Assembly: GCF_040361195.1 (NCBI RefSeq)
Contig: NZ_APNE01000015.1
DNA length: 64,000 nt
Direction: 5' to 3' (one strand)
From: Salinisphaera hydrothermalis
GTDB lineage: Bacteria > Pseudomonadota > Gammaproteobacteria > Nevskiales > Salinisphaeraceae
Shown: positions 1 to 7,801 of the stretch, in pieces
Numbering within the stretch: position 1 is the stretch's first letter
Layout: the number at the start of each line of letters is the position of its first letter
Translations under genes and position numbers: made by a program
Notes under the pieces: generated by a model
Database searches by the model: none
The model's input: only the letters and a program-made list of their open reading frames with translations
What the model was told of the DNA's origin: nothing

Positions 1-102
1 GACCATCCCGGTATCGTCGTCTCCAAACCGGCTCGGCGCGAGATCTGGCCCCGAATCGCAGCCTGGCTCGCCGAACACGAGCCACCTGAATCGTCGACAT
101 AA
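1..102 (+). CDS. C-terminal end of a probable alpha/beta hydrolase (partial)
   Basis: An open frame enters from the left edge in frame 1 and stops at TAA (100-102), leaving 33 residues. The tail has an IWPRIAAWL-like helix, which resembles the last helix of alpha/beta-fold hydrolases after the catalytic histidine. The codon use is normal for the window and a terminator hairpin follows directly. The rest of the gene lies outside the window, so the family call is tentative. Confidence 0.4.
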   Translation, partial: DHPGIVVSKPARREIWPRIAAWLAEHEPPESST

Positions 103-136
103 AAAACCGGCGTCACAGCTGCGACACCGGCTTTTT
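101..136. terminator. Bidirectional intrinsic terminator between convergent genes
   Basis: An A6 run, then CCGGCGTC, a short loop, GACACCGG and a T5 run. On the minus strand the stem pairs fully (one G-U) and ends in T6, so it should stop transcription of the fabG-like gene. On the plus strand it has one C-A mismatch and ends in T5, serving the partial gene at the left edge. Confidence 0.75.
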
Positions 137-158
137 CCCGGCCGAGAACAGCGCGAAC

Positions 159-1523
159 TCAGGCGCCGATCAGGCTCTGCCCACAGACCCGCAGCACATT
201 GCCGGAGACGCCACCAGCACCCGGGGTACACAGGAAGGTGATGGTTTCGGCCACATCGCCGGGTGTGCCGCCCTGGCCGAGCGAGGCAAGCCGGCGGCCG
301 GCCTCGCGTACGCCGAACGGCATTTCGGCCGTCATGCGGGTTTCGATGAAGCCGGGGGCGACGGCGTTGACGGTCACGCCGCGATCGCGCTGGGCATCGG
401 CCCGGCGCTCGACGAAGCCGATCAGGCCGGCCTTGGTGGCGCCGTAGTTGGTCTGGCCGCGATTACCGGCGATCCCGCCGATCGAGCACAGGCAGACGAC
501 ACGCCCGTGTTCGTTGACGATCTGCTCGTCCATGAGCACGGCATCGACTGCCAGAATCGCCTGCAGGTTGATCGCCAGCACCATGTCCCAGTAATGCTCG
601 GGCATGTTGGCCAGCGTCTTGTCGCGCGTCACACCGGCGTTGTGGATGACGATGTCGACGCCGCCGAACTTCTCCTTGAGGAAATCGGCGATCTGACGCG
701 GCGCGCTGTCGTCGGTGATGTCCAGCGCCAGCGCAGTGCCGCCAAATTCGGCCACGGTCGCATCGAGCGTGTCCTTGTCCTGCGGAATATCCAGGCACAC
801 CACGTGAGCGCCTTCCGAGGCCAGCCTGGCCGCGGTGGCCGCACCGATACCGCGCGCCCCGCCGGTCACCAGCGCGGTCTTGCCGGTCAGCGGCTGGGTT
901 TCGGGCGGATCGGCCGGGGCAATACCGGCTGCCGTGATGGTCAGCGCCTGACCATCGACGAACGTGCTGTGGTCGGACAGAAAGAAACGCAGCGGCGTGG
1001 CAATACGGGCCTCGGCCCCGGGCTCCACGTACAAGAGGTTGACGGTGGAACCGAACTTGCCGATTTCCTTGGCAAAAGAACGCGTGAAACCTTCCACCGC
1101 GCGGGCGGCCGCGGCCGCGGCGACCGTCGGCATCGATTCCGGCTGGCTGGTAAGCACCACGACGCGGGCGTTCTTCGTCAGTTTGCGGGCGACCGGATGA
1201 AAGAATTCATACAACGCCTTGAGATCGGCCGCGTCGCTCATCTGCGTGGCATCGAACACCAGCGCGTCGTAGCGGTCGTCGTCGGCCGGCTGCGGCTTGT
1301 CGCTGGTATCGACGCGGGCACCGGTGCCGGAAAGCACCGTATTGATCGTGTCGCGGGCGCCTGCGCCGGGTCGGGCGCCGAACAATACGCGCTGGCCCTC
1401 GAGAAAACGGGCCTGATAGGGGCCCTCGGCGCGCGCGAGCTCAACCGGCGTCGGGATGCCGAGCGCGCCCATAAACTTGCGCAGCGTGGGTTTGGAGGCG
1501 GCGTTGACCAGATAGTCGCTCAT
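159..1523 (-). CDS. fabG: High-molecular-weight 3-oxoacyl-ACP/CoA reductase (FabG4-type SDR)
   Basis: 454-residue short-chain dehydrogenase that reduces 3-oxoacyl thioesters with NAD(P)H. The N-terminal half (about 1-205) is a degenerate flavodoxin-like domain. The C-terminal half (about 210-454) is a full SDR domain with TGGARGIG at 219-226, HNAG near 294-297, and the catalytic Ser347, Tyr360 and Lys364. This two-domain layout and length match mycobacterial FabG4 (HMwFabG) rather than the ~245-residue FabG of fatty-acid synthesis. I chose the ATG at 1523 (MSDYLV) because the longer frame upstream is arginine-rich, non-coding-like sequence and AGGAC lies upstream. It is the last gene of a lipid cluster transcribed leftwards, so a role in beta-oxidation or storage-lipid metabolism is likely. 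Confidence 0.9.
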   Translation of the reverse strand: MSDYLVNAASKPTLRKFMGALGIPTPVELARAEGPYQARFLEGQRVLFGARPGAGARDTINTVLSGTGARVDTSDKPQPADDDRYDALVFDATQMSDAADLKALYEFFHPVARKLTKNARVVVLTSQPESMPTVAAAAAARAVEGFTRSFAKEIGKFGSTVNLLYVEPGAEARIATPLRFFLSDHSTFVDGQALTITAAGIAPADPPETQPLTGKTALVTGGARGIGAATAARLASEGAHVVCLDIPQDKDTLDATVAEFGGTALALDITDDSAPRQIADFLKEKFGGVDIVIHNAGVTRDKTLANMPEHYWDMVLAINLQAILAVDAVLMDEQIVNEHGRVVCLCSIGGIAGNRGQTNYGATKAGLIGFVERRADAQRDRGVTVNAVAPGFIETRMTAEMPFGVREAGRRLASLGQGGTPGDVAETITFLCTPGAGGVSGNVLRVCGQSLIGA

Positions 1524-1627
1524 CGGAAAATCGTCCTGTCGTTCTGATCGAGCCGGCCGGACAACATTGCCCGGCCGGCTCGCGAATAATATTCGTGCAG
1601 CGCGCGGCTTGGTGCGCGCGGTCCCGA

Positions 1628-1906
1628 TCAACCGTATTCGGCTTCGATCTTGTCGACCTCGGCGACGTACGCCGCCATCGCCTCCTCGCGGCTCATGCCT
1701 TCGTTGTCTTTCCAGGCCATCCACTTGTAGCGGGCGACCGGATTCAGCATGCCGGGTTTCTTGCCGGTCACGTCGCCGTCGACGGCCTGGCGATACAGGC
1801 CATACATCTTGAGCTGGAATTCCTGCGATGGCTTGAAGTCGCCGTCCGACGGCGCGTTGCGCACCTTGTCGACGGCCGCGTCGAAGCGTTGTTTGATATC
1901 GGACAT
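1628..1906 (-). CDS. Acyl-CoA-binding protein
   Basis: 92-residue cytosolic protein of the ACBP family, which binds medium- and long-chain acyl-CoA esters and carries them between enzymes. It shows the family core: helix starts MSDIKQRFDAAVDKV, then QLKMYGLYRQA, the NPVARYKWMAW block that contacts CoA, and a C-terminal helix ending KIEAEYG. The start at 1906 is set by a strong GAGGAG Shine-Dalgarno 8 nt upstream; the longer upstream frame lacks one. It lies 104 nt before the FabG4-like gene and 13 nt after the lipase stop, so it is probably co-transcribed with both. Confidence 0.93.
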   Translation of the reverse strand: MSDIKQRFDAAVDKVRNAPSDGDFKPSQEFQLKMYGLYRQAVDGDVTGKKPGMLNPVARYKWMAWKDNEGMSREEAMAAYVAEVDKIEAEYG

Positions 1907-1919
1907 GGTCGTGATCTCC

Positions 1920-3119
1920 TCAACTATTGATCTGGTGGCGAGGCATCGGCGCATCAAGCCTCGGCGCCAGCCACTCGGTTAAAGCCAGATAAACATCGTC
2001 GTGATGAACCAGTGCGAAATGGGTCATGCCATAGAAAACGCAGCCATCGACGTCCGCGTCGTCAAGCGCGCGCGGATGGTCGAAGGCGCTGTCGACGGTC
2101 ACGAGCAGATCGCCGAGCACGCGACCAATCGGGTCCTCATCGGAACGACCGAGCGAGGCCGCAACCAGGAAGCAGCCGGTCGGCGAGGCCGGATCGCGCT
2201 CCGTGGATACCAGACCGTGGCGCAGATTCTTCACGCCGGCGCTGCGCACATCGCCGATCGCATGAAAGGCCCGTGTATAGCGCGACCAGGCAAGACCGCG
2301 ATTGAGCGACTCGCCGAGCCGCTCCAGCGGCGCGCCGCGATGCGGCGAGCCCAGGCAGATCAGATCGGCCAGCAATCGCGGCCAGCGATGACCGGCTGCA
2401 CGCCCGGCCTCGATCGCGGCGCGCAGCACCAGGCCACCCATGCTGTGCCCGATGGCCGTCACGCGCTCCAGCGGCGCCGGCCAGGCGGCCACAAGCCGCT
2501 CCAGCCGCGCGGCCAGTTCGGCGCCGTTGGCGGCGATATCACGGCCCGAGTTGTAGCGCAGACGCAGCGCGGCATAACCATGATCGGCCGCCAGGCGCTC
2601 GCCGAAGTCGGGCTGATCGCCATGGCGCCAGTAGCGGTCGTTCATGCCGAGGCCGTGCACCAGCAGTACGAGGCGCGGCCGGGCGGCGATCGGGCCGAGG
2701 CCGCGCGGATCGTCGTCGGCCAGCGTTTGTCCCTCGGCGTCGACGAAGGCCATCGGCAGCGCCAGTTCGTTACCGGTGGCCTCCAGATGATCGCCCACGG
2801 CGCCGTTGAGCGCGCTGCGCAGGGCGAGCCACGCCCCGCCGCTCGCGGGGTCGTCCGGCAAGGCGTCGCGAGTCAGCCCCGCCAGGCCGCGGGCGGCGGC
2901 AAAGCTGACCCCGCCGATGGTGCGCACGCTGGCATAGCTCAGCCCGCTGATCGCGCGCTCCGGCCAGTTCACAGGGTTCACCGCCGCGCCGGTGTCGGCG
3001 ATGGCACGATGCGCGTTTTCGACCAGATTCACCGTGCCGGCATAAACATCCGCCGCCGCCGCCAGCCCGCCTCGGAGCCAGACGCCGTAGCCCGTGGTGC
3101 CATGTTTCTGTGCGTTCAT
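1920..3119 (-). CDS. PGAP1-like alpha/beta hydrolase (putative lipase/esterase)
   Basis: 399-residue serine hydrolase. The lipase core begins near residue 170 with RLVLLVHGLGMNDRYW (oxyanion HG), continues with the nucleophile elbow GHSMGG and a later GSPHRG, and ends with MTHFALVHHDDVY containing the likely catalytic His. The N-terminal third has no recognised motif and is rich in Ala. The ATG at 3119 overlaps the stop of the upstream serine hydrolase by 4 nt (ATGA), which fixes the start and indicates translational coupling. An open frame continues upstream to 4298, but only as an out-of-frame read of the neighbouring gene. The substrate is unknown; context suggests acylglycerols or other fatty esters feeding FadE. 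Confidence 0.8.
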   Translation of the reverse strand: MNAQKHGTTGYGVWLRGGLAAAADVYAGTVNLVENAHRAIADTGAAVNPVNWPERAISGLSYASVRTIGGVSFAAARGLAGLTRDALPDDPASGGAWLALRSALNGAVGDHLEATGNELALPMAFVDAEGQTLADDDPRGLGPIAARPRLVLLVHGLGMNDRYWRHGDQPDFGERLAADHGYAALRLRYNSGRDIAANGAELAARLERLVAAWPAPLERVTAIGHSMGGLVLRAAIEAGRAAGHRWPRLLADLICLGSPHRGAPLERLGESLNRGLAWSRYTRAFHAIGDVRSAGVKNLRHGLVSTERDPASPTGCFLVAASLGRSDEDPIGRVLGDLLVTVDSAFDHPRALDDADVDGCVFYGMTHFALVHHDDVYLALTEWLAPRLDAPMPRHQINS

Positions 3120-4381
3120 GCCCGTAACCCGCCGCAATGATGGTTGACCACGCCGAGACTCCGCATGAGCGTGACCAGATGCCCGCCCAGAATCGCCTTG
3201 CCGGTGGTCATCAACGCGGCGGAGATGCCGCGCGACGGATCGGCCCAGCCCAGGATGTTCATGAAGCCGAGATGGCCGTAGGCGGCGCCGCACATCGGGC
3301 CATACAGCCCGATCGGGTTCATGCCCAGCATGAGCCCTTCGCTGTAGCGCATCGGAATCTTGAGCGTACGATCGAGTAACTGGTTCGACGCCGGCCGGAG
3401 CGCGCGCGCCAGCGTCGCCGGCTCGAACAGGCGCCGGCCCTGATAGATGCCGTCGTCGAGCAGCATCTGATAGAAGCGCGACAGTTCTTCGGCGGTCGCG
3501 TACAGATTGCCGGCCGGGATCACCGCGTCCATGAAGAAATCCCGGTTGGAGATATCCACGACTTCCTCGAACGGGACCGACAACGCCTCCTCGGCCCAGC
3601 GCGATACCGGCCAGCGCACGGGCTGCCCGGCGACGTGATTCTCGGCCACGCGTGATCGCGAGCGACCATCCAGGCCATAGGTGAAATAACGCATGCCGAG
3701 CGGCTTGCGCAGCCTCGAATCCAGATACTCGGTGACCGAGTTCCCGGTGACACGCCGTATGACCTCGCCGAGAATGAAGCCGCCGGTGAACGCATGATAG
3801 GCCAACCGCCGGCCGCCGGCTTCGGCCGGCATGTCGCAGATCCGTTCGATACACCGATCCCAGTCGGTCAGCACTTCCGGCCCATGGCCCTCCGCGCTGA
3901 ACTGCGGGAAACCGCCCTGATGGGCAAGCACCTGGGCGATCGTCGTATGCGTCTTGCCGTCGCCGGAAAACGCCGGCAGATAATGCGAGACCGGCCGATC
4001 CAGGTCGATGCCCCCTTCTTCGGCGAGCTTGTGTGTGAGCAGCGCGATCACGGCCTTGCTGGCCGAAAACAGACACACCGGCGTATCCGGTTCGGCGACC
4101 CGGGCGTTCAAGGCCAGCGGACGTTCCGGCGCCAGCCCGCGCGCATAGCCGATCGAGCGGTTGAGCACGATCCGGCCATGCCGGCGCAGACAGAACGTCA
4201 CCGCCGGATAGATTCGCGTGCCAAACATATCGTCGAGCATCGCCTCGGCGATGGCCGCCACCGCCTCTTCGCTGAGGCCGGCGTCCTGTGGCGCGCACTC
4301 GGCGCCCCGGTCGATACGAACGAGATCCGCCGGATCGTCATCGAGAACGATCCGGCGGGTTCCGGGCAACGTGAAGTTCAT
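3116..4381 (-). CDS. Class-C beta-lactamase-fold serine hydrolase (EstB-type esterase)
   Basis: 421 residues of the beta-lactamase (class C/PBP4*/esterase EstB) superfamily. Motifs seen: SASK (SxxK nucleophile/base), YHAFTGG at the YxN position (Tyr kept, Asn replaced), and HLGF in place of the KTG triad, a pattern typical of EstB-like esterases and not of true beta-lactamases. There is no signal peptide, so it is probably cytosolic. The ATG at 4381 overlaps the fadE stop by 4 nt and is preferred over an ATG 15 nt further upstream. It sits between fadE and a lipase in one transcript, suggesting ester-lipid hydrolysis. Confidence 0.85.
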   Translation of the reverse strand: MNFTLPGTRRIVLDDDPADLVRIDRGAECAPQDAGLSEEAVAAIAEAMLDDMFGTRIYPAVTFCLRRHGRIVLNRSIGYARGLAPERPLALNARVAEPDTPVCLFSASKAVIALLTHKLAEEGGIDLDRPVSHYLPAFSGDGKTHTTIAQVLAHQGGFPQFSAEGHGPEVLTDWDRCIERICDMPAEAGGRRLAYHAFTGGFILGEVIRRVTGNSVTEYLDSRLRKPLGMRYFTYGLDGRSRSRVAENHVAGQPVRWPVSRWAEEALSVPFEEVVDISNRDFFMDAVIPAGNLYATAEELSRFYQMLLDDGIYQGRRLFEPATLARALRPASNQLLDRTLKIPMRYSEGLMLGMNPIGLYGPMCGAAYGHLGFMNILGWADPSRGISAALMTTGKAILGGHLVTLMRSLGVVNHHCGGLRA

Positions 4382-6876
4382 GACACCTTGCGCCACTCGG
4401 CCGATTCCGCCTCCGCGCGCCGTGCTTCCTCGGAATGCGGGTTGAACAGATATTCCTTGGAGAAATCGTCGGTCAGCAACACGTCATAGCGCAGCACGTC
4501 GTATTCGCGCAGCTGTTCGGCCTGGCGTTCGTCGAGTCGACCCTTGGTTACCGCGTCCTGCAATTGCTCTTCGATGGTCGCGCCTTCGATCTCACCGTGC
4601 TTCACACCGCGCAGGAAATCACCGTAGAACGGATCGACTTCCTTGAGTTTTTCGTAGGCGGCCATCAGGCGGCCGGTCGGGTCGTTCTCGCCGCGCCCAA
4701 CATAGATGTCGTAGCTCATGCGCTTGCCAAAGGCCGAGTTGAGGTCCATAGCCGACATCATGTCGCAAAGTCGGCCGTTGAGGGCATCGCTCGGGCCGGA
4801 AAACCGACGGCCGGTCGGCAGCGCCACGATGGAGAGCAACGGCCGCAGCGCCTTGATCGGGTAGTTGCGCACGAATTCGTGGAACGCCGATTCGATGGCA
4901 TGGAGGTGATATTCCAGCGCCCAGGTCGCATGCACCACGTCTTCGTCGGTCGCGCCATGTTCCTCGAAGCCCTTGAGCGTGGCCGAGGCCATGTACAGAT
5001 GCGACAGCACGTCGCCGAGCCGCGCCGAGGTCGATTCCTTCAACTTCAGCGCGCCGCCCAGGCTGCCCATCGACACATCGGCCGAAAACGCCAGCGCGGC
5101 CGAGAAGCGTTCCAGATGGCGATAGTAGTCGGCCATGACGTTGTCGACCGGCGCCTTCGCCAGCCGCGCGCCGGTCAGGCCCAGCGTGAACGCCCGTACC
5201 ATGCGATTGACCGAATAGCCGATATGCGAGAACAGCAGGCGATCGAAGTTGCGCAGACCGGTCTTGAAGTCGGGATCGTGCGCGGCCTCCATCTCGGACA
5301 GCACATAGGGGTGGCAGCGGATCGCGCCCTGGCCGAAGATCATCAGGCTGCGCGTCATCACGTTCGCGCCTTCCACCGTGATCGCCACCGGCAACGCTTG
5401 ATAGGCCGCCGCCAGATAGTTGCGCGGGCCCATGATGATGCCGCGGCCGGAATGGATGTCCATGGCGTGGTTGATGACCGTGCGCATCATCTCGGTCGAG
5501 TGATACTTGATCATCGCCGTGACCACGCTCGGCGTGCAGTGATCCACGCCGGAGGCGGTGAGATTGCGCACGTTTTCCAGAATGTAGGCATAGCCGCCGA
5601 TCACGCCGAGGCCTTCGCGCACGCCCTCGAAGTTGCCGATCTCGGTGCCGAACTGGCGCCGGATACGCGCATACGCCGAGGTGATGCCGTACATGCCCTT
5701 GCCGGTCGCGGTGGACAGCGCCGGCAGCGAGATACCGCGCCCGGCCGACAGACATTCCACCAGCATGCGCCAGCCCTTGCCGGCCTGTTCCGGGCCGCCG
5801 ATGATCGCATCGATCGGCACGAACACATCCTTGCCGTGGATCGGCCCGTTCATGAATACCGCGCCCGGATAATGCCGGCGGCCGATCTCCACGCCCGGCG
5901 TGTCCGTGGACAGCAGCGCACAGGTGATGCCGTAGTCGACTTTGTCCGGATCGCCCAGCAGGCCGTCCGGATCCTTGAGCTTGAAAGCCAGGCCCATGAC
6001 GGTCGCGACCGGGGCGAGCGTGATGTAGCGCTTGTTGAAAGTCAGGCTCAGGCCGAGCACTTCTTCGCCGTCGATGGTGCGCTGGGTGACGACGCCGGTA
6101 TCCGGCATCTGGGTGGCATCGGAGCCGACTTCGACCCCGGTGAGCGCGAAGCACGGCAGCTCGCGCCCGTTGGCGAGCCCCGGCAGCCACTGTTCCTGTT
6201 GTTCTTTCGTGCCGTAATGCACCAGCAGCTCGCCCGGACCGAGCGAGTTCGGGACCATGACGGTGACCGCCGCGGTCAGTGACCGGGTGGCGATCTTGGC
6301 CACCACGCAGGACTGGGCATAGGCCGAAAACCCCAACCCACCGTGCTCTTTCGGAATGAGCATGGCGAAGAAGCGATTGTTGCGGATGTAATCCCAGACC
6401 GGCTCGGGCAGATCCTTCAGTTCGAAGTTGACCTCCCAGTCGTCGATCATGGCGCAGAGTTGCTCGGCTTCGTTGTCGAGAAACGCCTGTTCCTCTTCGG
6501 TCAGCTTCGTGAGCTTGAAATCGAGCAGTTGATTCCAGTCCGGACGGCCGCGAAACATTTCGCCTTCCCACCAGACCTCGCCGGCTTCGATCGCTTCTTT
6601 CTCGGTGGCGCCCATTTCCGGAAGGATGCGCCGAAATACGCGATACAGCGGCCGGCTCATCAGCATTCGCCGCAACGGCACGACATTGAACGCGATTGCT
6701 GGAATCGCGAACACCACGGCCGCGATCGCGAGGCCAAGCGGGCCATAGAAGCCCACCGCCCAGAACGCCACCAGCACGAGCGCGGTGACGGCCGTGAACA
6801 GGCGCAGGGATATTCCGCGATAAAACAGGGTCCAATACAGACCGATAAGAATCAGCGCCGTAATCAGTCCGAACAT
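4378..6876 (-). CDS. fadE: Acyl-CoA dehydrogenase FadE
   Basis: 832 residues, close to E. coli FadE (814) and far longer than ordinary acyl-CoA dehydrogenases. It catalyses the first, FAD-dependent step of beta-oxidation. The N-terminus has two hydrophobic segments (about 2-25 and 28-60) that anchor it to the membrane. The ACAD middle follows, with PKEHGGLGFSAYAQS, the FALTGVEVGSDA block and VEGANVMTRSLMIFGQGAIR. The C-terminal FadE-specific extension ends near residue 830. The start at 6876 has GGCGAGG about 6 nt upstream. It leads a leftward operon with two hydrolases, ACBP and FabG4, and is divergent from a TetR regulator with a good sigma-70 promoter between them. Confidence 0.95.
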   Translation of the reverse strand: MFGLITALILIGLYWTLFYRGISLRLFTAVTALVLVAFWAVGFYGPLGLAIAAVVFAIPAIAFNVVPLRRMLMSRPLYRVFRRILPEMGATEKEAIEAGEVWWEGEMFRGRPDWNQLLDFKLTKLTEEEQAFLDNEAEQLCAMIDDWEVNFELKDLPEPVWDYIRNNRFFAMLIPKEHGGLGFSAYAQSCVVAKIATRSLTAAVTVMVPNSLGPGELLVHYGTKEQQEQWLPGLANGRELPCFALTGVEVGSDATQMPDTGVVTQRTIDGEEVLGLSLTFNKRYITLAPVATVMGLAFKLKDPDGLLGDPDKVDYGITCALLSTDTPGVEIGRRHYPGAVFMNGPIHGKDVFVPIDAIIGGPEQAGKGWRMLVECLSAGRGISLPALSTATGKGMYGITSAYARIRRQFGTEIGNFEGVREGLGVIGGYAYILENVRNLTASGVDHCTPSVVTAMIKYHSTEMMRTVINHAMDIHSGRGIIMGPRNYLAAAYQALPVAITVEGANVMTRSLMIFGQGAIRCHPYVLSEMEAAHDPDFKTGLRNFDRLLFSHIGYSVNRMVRAFTLGLTGARLAKAPVDNVMADYYRHLERFSAALAFSADVSMGSLGGALKLKESTSARLGDVLSHLYMASATLKGFEEHGATDEDVVHATWALEYHLHAIESAFHEFVRNYPIKALRPLLSIVALPTGRRFSGPSDALNGRLCDMMSAMDLNSAFGKRMSYDIYVGRGENDPTGRLMAAYEKLKEVDPFYGDFLRGVKHGEIEGATIEEQLQDAVTKGRLDERQAEQLREYDVLRYDVLLTDDFSKEYLFNPHSEEARRAEAESAEWRKVS

Positions 6877-6971
6877 GACGACCTCGCCAAACAGAGAAAC
6901 CGGAGGGCTCTCACGCCGCATCGAAGCGACGTTTTTTGCAGAAAGCCCTTTTCAAAAAGATCGATTTTCAG

Positions 6972-6999
6972 ATAATACCAACGGGATGATCGCCGTCAA
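6972..6999 (-). promoter_or_regulatory. Sigma-70 promoter of the fadE operon
   Basis: On the minus strand TTGACG (6999-6994), a 16-nt spacer and TATTAT (6977-6972) form a near-consensus promoter about 95 nt before the fadE start. On the plus strand the same patch holds GATAAT with a weaker TTTTCA 16 nt upstream, a candidate promoter for tetR. The two promoters overlap, so one bound regulator could control both. Confidence 0.7.
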
Positions 7000-7011
7000 G
7001 CAGGTCTGTTC

Positions 7012-7728
7012 GTGACTGACTCCGCCAAAAAACGCACCGCCTCGACCCGCGGCCGCAAACGCGGCTACCGCGGCCTGTCTGCCGAAGAATTGCGTCGCCA
7101 GCGCCATCAGCGCTTGATCGCGGCCGGCACGGCGCTGTTCGGCGAACGCGGCTACGCGGCCACGCCGATCGAGGCCGTGTGCAGCCAGGCCAAGGTTTCG
7201 ACGCGGCATTTCTATGAACAATTCGGCGGGCGCGAATCGATCCTGCACGCTGTTTACGACGCGCTGGTCGATGAGATGGAAAACATCATCCGGGCCTCGC
7301 TGACGTCCGGGCGCGACACGCTGACCCAGCGCGTGGCCGATACCATCGAATCCGCGATTCACTACCTGCTGGTGGACCCGCGCCGCGGGCGCATCATCTG
7401 CATCGAGGCGGTCGGCGTGTCCGAGGCGATGGAGAAAAAGCGGCGCGGCACGACGCATGCGCTGGCCGACATCATCCAGCGCTATGCCGAATTCATGGCC
7501 GAATCCGGCATGCTGCCGGAGCGCAACTATCGCCTACCGGCAGTGGCGCTGGTCGGCATGTTCAACGAGCTGGTCGCCGAATGGCTGACCGAGGACACGG
7601 GCCTGAGCGCGGCCGAAATGGCACGCGAGGCCAAAATCATGTTCCGCGCGATGATCTTCGGCGCCCAGCACTACGAAGCCACCGACCGCCCCGACGACGA
7701 GCCGGCGGCCGACGACTCCGTCGCCTGA
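7012..7728 (+). CDS. TetR-family transcriptional regulator, probably of fatty-acid degradation
   Basis: 238 residues. The TetR DNA-binding domain occupies about 33-80, with LIAAGTALFGERGYAATPIEAVCSQAKVSTRHFYEQFGGRESIL carrying the helix-turn-helix (split here across two helices). The C-terminal half is the ligand-binding bundle. The N-terminus is a basic tail (about 20 residues, Lys/Arg rich). It starts with GTG at 7012. It is transcribed away from fadE with shared promoter DNA, and its other neighbour is an acyl-CoA synthetase, so an acyl-CoA-responsive repressor is the natural inference. The ligand is not shown by the sequence. Confidence 0.85.
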   Translation: MTDSAKKRTASTRGRKRGYRGLSAEELRRQRHQRLIAAGTALFGERGYAATPIEAVCSQAKVSTRHFYEQFGGRESILHAVYDALVDEMENIIRASLTSGRDTLTQRVADTIESAIHYLLVDPRRGRIICIEAVGVSEAMEKKRRGTTHALADIIQRYAEFMAESGMLPERNYRLPAVALVGMFNELVAEWLTEDTGLSAAEMAREAKIMFRAMIFGAQHYEATDRPDDEPAADDSVA

Positions 7729-7756
7729 CGGCCGCCCTTCGGACGTAGGGGACGTT

Positions 7757-7788
7757 AACGCTGCCGGCGCAGCGGCGGCGGTAGCGTT
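7757..7788. terminator. Hairpin between convergent tetR and acyl-CoA synthetase genes
   Basis: AACGCTGCCG and CGGTAGCGTT form a 10-bp stem with one G-U pair and a 12-nt GC-rich loop, between the stops of two convergent genes. There is no T tract, so its role as a terminator is only probable. Confidence 0.45.
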
Positions 7789-7801
7789 GATACGCCCTAG
7801 C

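Noticed and set aside
1920..4298. A single 792-residue open frame suggesting a fusion of two hydrolases
   Set aside because: The first half is the wrong frame of the serine hydrolase gene at 3116-4381. The real lipase starts at the ATGA overlap at 3119.
4435..6282. A 615-residue plus-strand open frame opposite fadE
   Set aside because: It is rich in His, Arg and Gln as expected of an antisense reading of a GC-rich gene, has no family motif, and fadE on the other strand is unmistakable.
7793..7800. CGCCCTAG as a remnant of the CTAG-ended repeat family
   Set aside because: Only eight bases match the right end of copy A, and neither the internal blocks nor a left end is present.
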